From: Terriglobales bacterium | GTDB lineage: Bacteria > Acidobacteriota > Terriglobia > Terriglobales > Acidobacteriaceae | Length of the DNA stretch: 64,000 nt | Direction: 5' to 3' | Assembly (NCBI GenBank): GCA_025462725.1 | Contig: JAOAPE010000010.1 | Span: 186,001 to 250,000, forward strand | Shown: piece after piece, positions 27,201-34,420 of the stretch | How the letters are laid out: each line of letters opens with the position of its first letter | How positions within the stretch are numbered: position 1 is the first letter of the stretch | Made by a program: the position numbers and the translations under genes | The notes under the pieces: generated by a model | Database searches by the model: none | Told to the model about the DNA's origin: nothing | Seen by the model: the letters and a program-made list of their open reading frames with translations, nothing else

Positions 27201-30200
27201 CTACAGTCGCGCCATTTGCGATGGATGCAACCGAGCAATCAACGTTGTTAGCGTTGATAGCGCAGGTCGCGTTTGTCGGAGTACCCACCAGCAAAGCTGA
27301 GGCGATAGCGGTCGAGGTGTGCACGATGGTGGAGTTCACGTTCAGCGCTGTATCCGGGCCGTTGTTCTTGATGCTGTATGTATAGGTGAGTGGTCCAGCC
27401 AGTGATACCGGGTTCGGCGCTCCTGCCAGTGAGACTGTGGTGATGTCAAGGTCAGCCTGACGCTTGATGGTTGTGCTGATGGTGTTGCTTGCGTTGTTTC
27501 CTGCGGTCGAATCGTAAGAGGCGACCTGAGTTCCAAGGTTTGCAGTTGCGCCCAGCGTGTCAGTGTTGGTCGCAGTCGGTCCAGTCATGGAGGTCAACAA
27601 CGGGGGCGTAATAGGAACGGTAATGTTGACGGTGGCGCCAGAAGCGAGTGACGCGACGGAGCAATTAACATCGCTCCCGTTGATGACGCAAGTCGCATTG
27701 GTTGGGGCGAGAACGACCAAGGGTGTGGTGATCGCGCTTGACGTGTGCGTGATGGTGGAGAGCACATTCAGTGCCGTGTCTGGTCCGTTGTTCTTGATGC
27801 TGTAGGTATAGGTCAGCGGTCCGGAGACGCTAACCGGATTCGGCGCTCCTGCCAAAGAAACAGTTGTGACGTCGAGGTCAGTCGTGCGCCGGATCGTAGT
27901 GCTCGGATCAGCGCCTGCTGTGGTCGAGAGATTGTTGCTGCCACCGGCGCATCCGTCACCAGGATCGCTGGCTACTGTGACTGAACCTGTGCCCGAGATG
28001 CAGGCCTTCGTTGTGAATGCGGCAGAAGCTACAGTCCCCACGCTCACGTTGTCAGTGATCGGCGTGGAAGTGACAAGGTGAATCAGCTGTCCAGCGTTGG
28101 ACAGGTTCGTAACGGTGCAATTAATGACGGCAGTTGCTGCAGGAGCGGCACCTGCTACGACGCAGCTTGCACCGGTGGTAGAGCCATCCACAACGGGGAA
28201 AGTGGTGAACTGTGTTGCAGGAGCAGTCGGAGTCAACGTGAAGGAAACAACCGCGCTTGGTATCGAGTAGTTCGTGTTGCTAGAGCCAGCGGTTACGTCG
28301 AGTGCAACGTTCGTTGCACCCGTCAACTGCACAGGTCCAGCGGTTGCTGTAACGGCACCTACTGATAGATCCGATTGCCGCTCGATGATCGTGTCAAAAG
28401 TAGTGGAAACCGGTGTTTGCGGCGTGCCAGCTACATCCACAACCGCGGAAACGGGGAACGTGTCTGCAATGGCTGTATTGGTGAAGGTAACTGTTGGGGG
28501 CGCAACGTTTCCGTTGATGGTTGCAGGCGCAGTCCCTGTCAAAGTGACAACGTAATCAGCGCCGGAAGCGATGGGTGCAGTGCTCAAGCAGTTGATGTCG
28601 GCCTGGAGAGTTGCCGTACCACCGGGGCCGAAGCCCCCGCCGATGCCTGCATAATCATCTCCGCCTACTTGCGTAAATTCGAAGCTGGAAGTGGTCGGGG
28701 TCGCGGTAATAACATAAGTTCCATCCGCAGATTGCGCCGTGAGACCGCCCGCGGGAGTGCCCGCGATGGTCACAGTGTCACCCACAGCCAGCGTCGCAGC
28801 CGTTCCACCCGAGCCGCTCAGATCATCCGCCGCAACTTGCGCGTACGTGAATTGATCCGGAGCTGGCGTCCCGGTAATGATGAACGTGCCATCGTATGAA
28901 GGGCCAAAGGTTGTGACCCCAACCACGTGGACAGAATTCCCAACGGTGAAACCGTGTGGAGCAGTTGTCTGCACGGTAACCACATTCGTTGTGCGTGTAG
29001 CAGTGTTGATGAGGAACGAATATGCCTGCGAGGTGGATAAGGTCACAACATTCGCGTTGCGACCGCCCCCAAGCAGATTCAGGGTTGCTTTACCGGGATT
29101 CAACGTGCACCCTGCTGCGCCATCGGTAGCGTTCACTGATGTGAAGTCAACGGCCAGCCCGGTGGTGAACGTCATCTTCAATCGGACATTCGTTGCGTCG
29201 CTGGGACCGGCATTGTGTGCCGTGACGGTATAAGAAAGCGCGCCCACTACCTGTTGAACAGTTTGCGGGGATGGCAACGCCGTAACTGTCAGCGGAGCAA
29301 CACGCTCCTGCACGACCTTTGACGTGTTCGACATTACTGTTCCGTTATTGATCACGGATGTAGTCGCAATCGTGCTGACCGCATCCCCGACATTCGCGGT
29401 CGGAACATTGGCCGCGAGTGCAGGAATAGTGCCCGTAATCGTGACGGTTTGGTTGGTGCTAGCGCCTATGGAAGCAATGATGTTCGCGCAGTCAATCTGC
29501 GTGCCAACGCCGCCCACCTGCGTGCACCCACCCGGTCCTGTCAGCGTGAAGTTCGGTGGGACAGTGGTGATCGAAACAGTTACATTGTTCGCGGTATTGG
29601 GACCCGCATTGGTTACCGTCGCAATATATTTGAGCGTCGAATCCTGCTGCTCTACATATTTGTCGGATGTCGCGCTGTTATTTCCGTTTCCAACCAGTGC
29701 CACCGAAAGCGAAGTGACCGGTATCACGTTGCTCGTCTCGGTCGTTGAGTTCGCGCTGTTGCCTTCAAATGCAGACGCCTTCGCGGTGCTGACAATGGTG
29801 GACGCTGTGCAAGCATTCGCGGTGAAGCATCCGCCTGCCTGAGTCGCAGTTACCGTGATGTCAACCGTGACCGTATCCGCTCCGCCAGTGGGATCCAAAC
29901 TTCCAAGATCGCAACTTACGCCGCCAGCTGTGCTGGGACTACACGAACCCGCAGAAGGAGTGGCTGAAACAACTGACAATTGCGGCAGTGCGGCGCCACC
30001 GGGAATAAGGAAGTCAAAATGAACGCCGGTAGCACCATTCACGGCATCCGTGTTCTGTATGGTGAATGTATACGTCGTCTGATTTGCGTAAGCGATTGGC
30101 CCTGCCTGCGGCGAAACACCGATGGGATCGACTGTCGGCACACTAGCGACAATAGACAAAGGTGTTGTCAGAGCAGTATTACTGCCCGTCAATTTCGCTA

Positions 30201-32682
30201 CAAATGCTGAGTTTGCTGCCAGAGGTGCGGCCTGAAATGCGCTGCCAGTAGTGGGGAAATCAGCCGACGTAGTCGAACCTGCGAGATAAACGACTTCCGG
30301 CACCGCAAGGTAGTCCAGTGACATTCCCGCAAGTTGATCGTTACCGCTGCCGCCGAGGTAGGTGGAGTAGTTCAGTGCATTTCCAGCAGCGTTGATACTT
30401 GTCACGAATGAATTTGTCGTGCCTAGCAATGTTGATTGGTAGGCATTGAGCACAGGGAAATTCGGTGACGTTGTAGTGCCACCTACCCATGCAAGGCCAT
30501 CGGTTCCGTCAACCACTAGGGATCTAGCAACGTCGTTTCCGCTGCCACCGATATAAGCCGAATAGTCGAACCCCGTTCCGTCCGGATTGATCTTTGTTAT
30601 GAAGGCATCATTGCTGCCGCCCGCGAATCCGAGAGGCTGAATCGCATTTCCAACAGCGACTGGAAGGTTTGTGGAGTTCGTCTGACCGGCTACGTATGCG
30701 CTTCCGAGCTGGTCTACGCTCAGAGCGAAGACTGACTCGCTTCCATCAGTGCCGCCTATAAAGGTGGAGTAGAGCAAGCCACCATAAATAGTTCCCCCGC
30801 CTGCGCTGTCATCTGTTGCGAAACCGTTGCAATCTACGGGATTGCCCGGCAGATTGTAGTTGATTGCGTTTGCTCCCACACCAATGACAACTACCTTGGT
30901 TGCAGCAAACCCGAAGTCAGTCCCACCCGTGCCTACTGCAACTCCCGAAACAGTTACCTCTTCTCCCACTACAAAGTGATGTGCAGCTGCTGTTGTGAGA
31001 GTGACGACGCCTGCATTGCAACTCTGGGAAGCGGCGCCTGAAGTTACCAGAGCGCTGGATGGATCCAATTTCACAGCAAAGCCGTGTTTTGCACCCGCTC
31101 CCACAAAGGTATTCTGCGCAGCACCGGCTGGATAAGTCGGAAAATCCGAGGAATCTGTAACACCAGCAAAATAGATGAAGTCTCTGCCGCATCCGGCACC
31201 TTCAGGTGCGCACGTGGCCAAGACCGCATTGGCTCGTTCAAAGTTTCCTGTGCCGCCGATGTAAGTGCCGTAGTACAACCCACCCACACCGGCAGTCGGA
31301 TCGATAACAGCGACAACGGCGTCTCCAGTGCCTGCGATGGCAGATTGAAAACCTCCGGCGCTGACTGGGAACGCCGTATCTGCGGTCGTTCCTGTCAGAT
31401 ATGCCAAACCATTAACAAAATTGAAGCCGTAGATGTTGGTGCCACCTCCGTTCGCACCGCCAACATACGTTCCATATAGCAATGTGCTGAAGTCGGAGCT
31501 CAGTCCGATCACGAAACCTTGGCTGCCTGCCGAGGCTGGAATCGCCTGATACGCAGTGTTCGTTCCCGCGGTGGGAAAGTCCGTGGCGGTCGTGTCGCCG
31601 CCTATCCAAACATTACCGCCTCCTTCGACTGTGATTCCGTGGGGGCTGACTGAGTTATTGCCCCCGAAGAATGCATTGGAGACCAGCGTAGTTCCCGTGC
31701 TATCAAACTCTACGACGAATCCGTTTTGTGTCAGAGGTGCGATTGATCCAAAAGTCGCTGTAGCCGCCACTGGAAATGTAGTGTCCAAAGTTTTGCCTGT
31801 GACGAAGGCCTGCTGAGAACCGTCAACATATATCGCAGTTGCGTCCGAACCATTCACACCACTCAGATAGGTTGAATAATTCAACACCGGATCGATAACC
31901 AAGGCTTTGCTGCGGTCATAGGCGGCTACTTCAAATCCAACTGATTTTTTTCCGCGAAGAACAAAATTTCCTGCAACTTGCTGGTGCGATCCGTTCACAT
32001 CTTGATAGATGACTGGCTTTTCGAACCGCAACTCGCCGCTTTTGGTCTTGATGACCAGAGTGCCGCGCTCATCAACAACCAATTCCTTGGCGCCGGCGAT
32101 TTCCATCGCGATTTTTTTCGGATCCGCGCCTGGGGCTACGATGAAGTCGTGTTCAAGCTGCTGCTGATTTCCGTAGTAAACGAGTTGTACGCCGGGATAA
32201 ATATCGTCAAATTGAACTTTGCGGTAGTTGGCAACATGGGTCCGCCACTTTTTACGATCGTTGCCAATGAAGTAGTTGCTGTCCCACCCAAGGCGCTCGA
32301 CTGCATTGATGTGCGCATTCCTGTTCGCGCCGGCGAGCTTCACTCGAACAACATCTGCGGAATTCTTCCCCGCCGCGAGAGCCAGCACCGCTTCGCTCTG
32401 CGTCAAGAACAACGTGTATCCGGAACCGCGCGAAAGGAACTTCACCTGCGCGTCCTGCTGCCCCGAGTTCGCCTCAAACGCCAACGGCATTTTCGCCATC
32501 GCTGCAGACAGCTTCGCCTTATTCGCGGGTTGCTGCGGCTTGACAGTGCCGGAAGCTGGCTTTGCCTGGGCGGCGGGTGATTTCGCCTGAGCAAAACTTG
32601 TCAAACTTACTGACAAAAGGCCTGCGAACACAACACTGGAGGCGAAAAGGCGGGACACTACGGGGGCGAACTTCCTGAACAT
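21277..32682 (-). CDS. Giant secreted DUF7948/SBBP/DUF11 repeat protein with acidobacterial C-terminal anchor
   Basis: About 3801 residues. A signal peptide (LFASSVVFAGLLSVSLTSFAQ) leads to a DUF7948 domain (FEANSGQQDAQVKFLSRGSG, YPGVQLVYYGN). SBBP beta-propeller repeats (YSTYIGGSGNDVARSLVVDG) follow, then many DUF11 Ig-like repeats. Five are nearly identical units of about 143 residues at 25700-27900, and a second set of three lies at about 23500-24800. A PKD-like domain follows. The C terminus has a hydrophobic helix, PGKSRRRK, a second helix ending QAACGGGGSG and a short beta domain with AGTYTLTLGLPAG. The start is ATG 32682 with GGAAGGA before it. The longer frame upstream has no signal peptide. 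Probably an adhesin or cell-surface structural protein. Confidence 0.88.
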   Translation of the reverse strand: MFRKFAPVVSRLFASSVVFAGLLSVSLTSFAQAKSPAAQAKPASGTVKPQQPANKAKLSAAMAKMPLAFEANSGQQDAQVKFLSRGSGYTLFLTQSEAVLALAAGKNSADVVRVKLAGANRNAHINAVERLGWDSNYFIGNDRKKWRTHVANYRKVQFDDIYPGVQLVYYGNQQQLEHDFIVAPGADPKKIAMEIAGAKELVVDERGTLVIKTKSGELRFEKPVIYQDVNGSHQQVAGNFVLRGKKSVGFEVAAYDRSKALVIDPVLNYSTYLSGVNGSDATAIYVDGSQQAFVTGKTLDTTFPVAATATFGSIAPLTQNGFVVEFDSTGTTLVSNAFFGGNNSVSPHGITVEGGGNVWIGGDTTATDFPTAGTNTAYQAIPASAGSQGFVIGLSSDFSTLLYGTYVGGANGGGTNIYGFNFVNGLAYLTGTTADTAFPVSAGGFQSAIAGTGDAVVAVIDPTAGVGGLYYGTYIGGTGNFERANAVLATCAPEGAGCGRDFIYFAGVTDSSDFPTYPAGAAQNTFVGAGAKHGFAVKLDPSSALVTSGAASQSCNAGVVTLTTAAAHHFVVGEEVTVSGVAVGTGGTDFGFAATKVVVIGVGANAINYNLPGNPVDCNGFATDDSAGGGTIYGGLLYSTFIGGTDGSESVFALSVDQLGSAYVAGQTNSTNLPVAVGNAIQPLGFAGGSNDAFITKINPDGTGFDYSAYIGGSGNDVARSLVVDGTDGLAWVGGTTTSPNFPVLNAYQSTLLGTTNSFVTSINAAGNALNYSTYLGGSGNDQLAGMSLDYLAVPEVVYLAGSTTSADFPTTGSAFQAAPLAANSAFVAKLTGSNTALTTPLSIVASVPTVDPIGVSPQAGPIAYANQTTYTFTIQNTDAVNGATGVHFDFLIPGGAALPQLSVVSATPSAGSCSPSTAGGVSCDLGSLDPTGGADTVTVDITVTATQAGGCFTANACTASTIVSTAKASAFEGNSANSTTETSNVIPVTSLSVALVGNGNNSATSDKYVEQQDSTLKYIATVTNAGPNTANNVTVSITTVPPNFTLTGPGGCTQVGGVGTQIDCANIIASIGASTNQTVTITGTIPALAANVPTANVGDAVSTIATTSVINNGTVMSNTSKVVQERVAPLTVTALPSPQTVQQVVGALSYTVTAHNAGPSDATNVRLKMTFTTGLAVDFTSVNATDGAAGCTLNPGKATLNLLGGGRNANVVTLSTSQAYSFLINTATRTTNVVTVQTTAPHGFTVGNSVHVVGVTTFGPSYDGTFIITGTPAPDQFTYAQVAADDLSGSGGTAATLAVGDTVTIAGTPAGGLTAQSADGTYVITATPTTSSFEFTQVGGDDYAGIGGGFGPGGTATLQADINCLSTAPIASGADYVVTLTGTAPATINGNVAPPTVTFTNTAIADTFPVSAVVDVAGTPQTPVSTTFDTIIERQSDLSVGAVTATAGPVQLTGATNVALDVTAGSSNTNYSIPSAVVSFTLTPTAPATQFTTFPVVDGSTTGASCVVAGAAPAATAVINCTVTNLSNAGQLIHLVTSTPITDNVSVGTVASAAFTTKACISGTGSVTVASDPGDGCAGGSNNLSTTAGADPSTTIRRTTDLDVTTVSLAGAPNPVSVSGPLTYTYSIKNNGPDTALNVLSTITHTSSAITTPLVVLAPTNATCVINGSDVNCSVASLASGATVNITVPITPPLLTSMTGPTATNTDTLGATANLGTQVASYDSTAGNNASNTISTTIKRQADLDITTVSLAGAPNPVSLAGPLTYTYSIKNNGPDTALNVNSTIVHTSTAIASALLVGTPTNATCAINANNVDCSVASIANGATVVVTVPITPPVLTAMTGPTAASSGALGATATLAGQVSTTDTTAGNNASNAISTTLQRQSDLDVTTVALAGAPGTVSLSGPLTYTYTIKNNGPDAALNVKSTITHTSTAVTTPLAVLVPTNATCAINGNNVDCSVASLGVGASVAITVPITPPLLTAMTGPTAAGSGALGATINLGPQVSTVDGVAGNNTSNTISSTIQRQADLDFTTVSLAGAPNPVSVSGPLTYTYSIKNNGPDTALNVVSTITHTSTAVTTPLAVLAPINATCAINGNNVDCSVASIANGATVNVTVPITPPLLTSMTGASAANTDVLGATAALGTQVSTVDPNAVNDSTNSISTTIERQADLDITTVSLVGSPSPVSLSGPLTYTYSIKNNGPDTALNVLSTIAHTSTPVTTSLLVGSPTNATCAINGTNVDCSVASIANGATVNITLPITPPVLTSMTGAGAVATDLLGATANLGTQVSTTDTTAGNNGSNTISTTLRRTANIDLATPTFNATSSAVAYAPNVTSTAVTTNLTAPMTLNFGVHNIGPDTALNVPVLLTNLGAGLGAASGISSTAGSTCVASGNNIQCTVASVASGATSNIVVTFTPSTPTGMTLGGGSSPTGSFTSTQSVSPAPTSYFDGTAANDANAQTVTTNLQRQSDLQLQFAGNSFTGTPGSVDLTAQLTFTYNFKNNGPDPALNTKSRLTFTSGPVTTPFQFVAAGSTVDIGGGPGALAAAANNGCVAASSTQLDCEIDGPIPVGTSPGFVVKVSPPLTTFMSGGGASDAMTVGAQVGSISVVDDAGAPAANNISPFTIGISIQRISDLAINSMTETPFTAAPASSGLGNPFVVTRDSTIHYDMVIQNNGPSDATNVVLTVNVAAGSTLPGGLPGACGAGSGFAGSTITCNYGSLAVAAGAVPITFIVTPPALAANSPSVVLAGAASIGSASVNDTTNTNNSGSAPTTQERDINLSIPVMTETPFTSAPASSGLGNPFVDGRDSTIHYDLQIQNIGPSDATNVVLTVAVAPGSSLPGGLPGACGGGSGFAGSTITCNIGNLAVGGPQSVPFVITPPALGANTALTVLPASASLNTSPLSGNNLSGNSANAAATTQERDVNLVIPTMTVTPFTSVPAASGTSFVITRDSTLHYVLGLSNGGLSSANARLTVNIAAGSTLNAPIPAGCALGGSTITCDIVLAGGSTPTYTFIVTPPALVGASTTLQATATLVMTPGNAANNASSNSGNNVTITQERDADLGITLVQAPAQIQPVIIGPTFNSPISWIVGATNAGPSDATNVTVTSTLVQGLVFDAVNSSGACSAVGSAVTCNFGTVAIGATPTLTIVAKAGPTTLPNGQASGSVAMSAAIASTTIVDPGPTSNQSTTVNTNIIGEADVNVVSLTATPNPVFVGDQVTYVLTINNIGPHPTQPLTVNNTLPTGVTIASVSSPTFTCPAAAMPCTLNQLASGSTGVITIVGNVNSGAVPALGFQTMTDTASVGSNIEDPVAGNNSKTLAGSPSAFANTPTCTAGTCSAITLVNPEGAANAGIAVLPSGSAPGQSATITFNAVTVKGGSSLVLSPASCVVTAGSVYAGTIPLGYRAGTFACGIGAPAATFYDVSTTAQTTGAAKVCVNVNGDTFRKIERVRMIQIFANGSTADITASSAAPNVCGNLPALTKASGTLRVAVMEPSNAAPTAAGTGTVTTNGVGLGGGLVVNLDASLSTDGDGPDTCNIGTGACSDTLSYSWSSSAFVNSPVLGKTAVVAITATGSFTVTLTVTDQLGASSTFPITLSATATGGGGGTTTFTPFVSNSNVGKGQSASFGIPIIAPGGGVVTVTGSPSLTTAQITCSISPAVLSPSATAQTVTILCSTQGQIFGKLAPPNFGGEGSPVLAGILGIASLPLLGMLLVPGKSRRRKLMRMWGIFGLMLLMVVFQAACGGGGSGFGGAPKLLNAGTPAGTYTLTLGLPAGATPGTVTIDTLGNTGPAPLTYTLVVQ

Positions 32683-33025
32683 GGTTGATCCTTCCGAGCA
32701 CTGGTGGAATACAAAACAACGCACCGCCGCGACCGTGTAGCAGCCGTAGCGCTTACAGCTTTGAAAATCCAAAAATTCGGGGGAGGAAGCCGACGGAAGT
32801 CTACATCAACTCTGGTTTGAGTCAAACCTATTTGTTGTGTCTTGAGCGACTAAGCAGTTATTGTTTGTGAACCTAGTAGGACACTCTAGTAGCGGGCACT
32901 TCACATTCTTCGATTGGCAGTTGCGGGCAGATTAAGTTAAACTTTCGCCGAACCACAATTACAGTTTTCAAATATTGCCGGTATGCTTCGCGGGACTGGC
33001 GGCACTGGCTTCGCAATCTATTCTC
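32683..33025. other. Divergent intergenic region between giant protein and FHA-cyclase
   Basis: 343 nt must carry promoters for both flanking genes. The only structure I see is the small palindrome GGTTTG-AGT-CAAACC at 32814-32828, a possible operator. An AT-rich stretch at 32930-32975 precedes the cyclase. No ORF or RNA gene is convincing. Confidence 0.4.
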
Positions 33026-34330
33026 ATGGACAAGAAGAAGACCACAGTCAGCCAGTTACTAGGGTCCGTCGGCAATCAAGCTGCCGCCGCTGCTGAACTG
33101 GAGAAGTTCCGCCGCAATATCACCATCCTCTTTACTGACATCAAGGGTTCCACTTCTTACTTCGAACGCTATGGCGACGCAGCGGGACTGCTGATGGTCT
33201 CCACCTGCAACAACGCTATCGGCGACATCGTTCGCGAGCACGGCGGCAAAGTCATTAAAGAAATCGGCGACGCCGTCATGGCCAGCTATGACGACTGCGT
33301 CCTGGCAGTGAAAAGTGCAATCAAGATGCAGCACGCCATCTACAACGACAGCCAGGAAAAGCCCGAACAGGATCGCGTCTCCATCCGCATTGGATTGAAC
33401 TACGGTCCGGGAATCGTGCGCGAGCACGATGTATTCGGCGACGTCGTGAACGTTGCATCGCGCGTTGAGAGCGTGGGATCGCCGGAACAGATCGTTATCT
33501 CTGACGCGCTGTATGAGCAAGTAGCCGAGAGCGGTGAATTCAAACTATTCCCGCTAGGACGTTTCGCATTAAAAGGCAAAGGCGAGAATCGCGAACTGTA
33601 CGAAGTGCAGTGGACGGAGCGCTTGCAGCCTCGTCGCGCGGCCGCACACACGGTGGTCATGTCGAGTTCGAAGGCCGCTGCCGTGCCGCGGTTCAAGCTG
33701 CTGCGCGTGTTGAAAGATGGCAGCATTGGTGACCAATACAAGCTTAAAGATGACAGGTTAGAAGTCGGACGCCTTCGCGGCGAAGTGCAATTCCCGGAAG
33801 ACGACAAGATGGCGCCGCTGCATGCGCGTTTCTCGGTGGAAAAGGATCAGCTCTTCGTTGAGGACATCAGCGGAGTGAGCAGCGTCTTCATCGGACTCAT
33901 CGCCACATACACTATGCGAGATGGCGACATTATCCGCATGGGCGAACAGATATTCCGCTTCCGCGAAAAAGTCGAAGCCGTGGCCAACGCCGCAGCGCGT
34001 GGCACCACGATTCTTGATCTATCCGCAACCATGGACGAACCGGTTGCCGAATTGATCTTTGTCGGACCAGATTTCCTCGACACTCCTGCGCGCTTGCCGT
34101 TGAACGAAGAAGAGATCAGCTTCGGACGCAGCCGTGGCACTTTTGTATTCCCTGAAGATCCATTCATGAGCCGCGCCCACTGCAAAATCTACCATCGCGG
34201 TGAGGACTTCTTTGTCGAAGACCTGGGCAGCCGCAATGGAACATTTATAAAGGTTCGCGGCAAAGCGCCTGTCCCGAACGGCGCTACCGTGCTCGTCGGA
34301 AGCCAAGTGTTCAAGCTCGACGCGCAGTAA
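33026..34330 (+). CDS. Class III adenylate/guanylate cyclase with two FHA domains
   Basis: A 434-residue soluble protein. The cyclase domain covers about 30-215: ILFTDIKGSTSYFE and EIGDAVMASY carry the two metal Asp residues, and HDVFGDVVNVASRVES is the C-terminal catalytic segment. Two FHA domains follow. The second (ISFGRSRGTF, MSRAHCKI, LGSRNGTFI) has all phosphothreonine-binding residues. The first (VGRLRGEVQF, MAPLHARF, SGVSSVFI) has lost the conserved Ser and Asn and is probably structural. ATG 33026 is preferred over an upstream TTG frame that has no support. The second FHA could dock a phosphoprotein, for example a target of the nearby kinase. Confidence 0.9.
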   Translation: MDKKKTTVSQLLGSVGNQAAAAAELEKFRRNITILFTDIKGSTSYFERYGDAAGLLMVSTCNNAIGDIVREHGGKVIKEIGDAVMASYDDCVLAVKSAIKMQHAIYNDSQEKPEQDRVSIRIGLNYGPGIVREHDVFGDVVNVASRVESVGSPEQIVISDALYEQVAESGEFKLFPLGRFALKGKGENRELYEVQWTERLQPRRAAAHTVVMSSSKAAAVPRFKLLRVLKDGSIGDQYKLKDDRLEVGRLRGEVQFPEDDKMAPLHARFSVEKDQLFVEDISGVSSVFIGLIATYTMRDGDIIRMGEQIFRFREKVEAVANAAARGTTILDLSATMDEPVAELIFVGPDFLDTPARLPLNEEEISFGRSRGTFVFPEDPFMSRAHCKIYHRGEDFFVEDLGSRNGTFIKVRGKAPVPNGATVLVGSQVFKLDAQ

Positions 34331-34371
34331 ACTACCCTCTTCGCCGATTCCCCGCTCAATCCCATAGAGAC

Positions 34372-34402
34372 AAAAAAAGGCCGGTGCATTTCTGCACCGG
34401 CC
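34372..34402 (-). terminator. Terminator of the second TonB receptor gene
   Basis: GGCCGGTGCA and TGCACCGGCC form a 10-bp stem with a 4-nt loop. Reading leftward it is followed by T7. It sits 19 nt beyond the receptor stop and also separates it from the convergent cyclase gene. Confidence 0.88.
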
Positions 34403-34420
34403 GTAGGGGTTCAACTTCGA

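Noticed and set aside
21821-29842. Many rightward frames of 90-200 residues across the giant gene
   Set aside because: They repeat with the same period as the DUF11 units and are antisense shadows of one long coding frame.
32683-32772. Thirty-residue extension of the giant protein
   Set aside because: It would bury the signal peptide, and the SD is just before ATG 32682.
32683-32960. Cyclic-di-GMP (GEMM) riboswitch before the giant gene
   Set aside because: An AAAGC...CGGTCGCGG stretch was suggestive, but I could not fold a P1/P2 pair with the tetraloop receptor.
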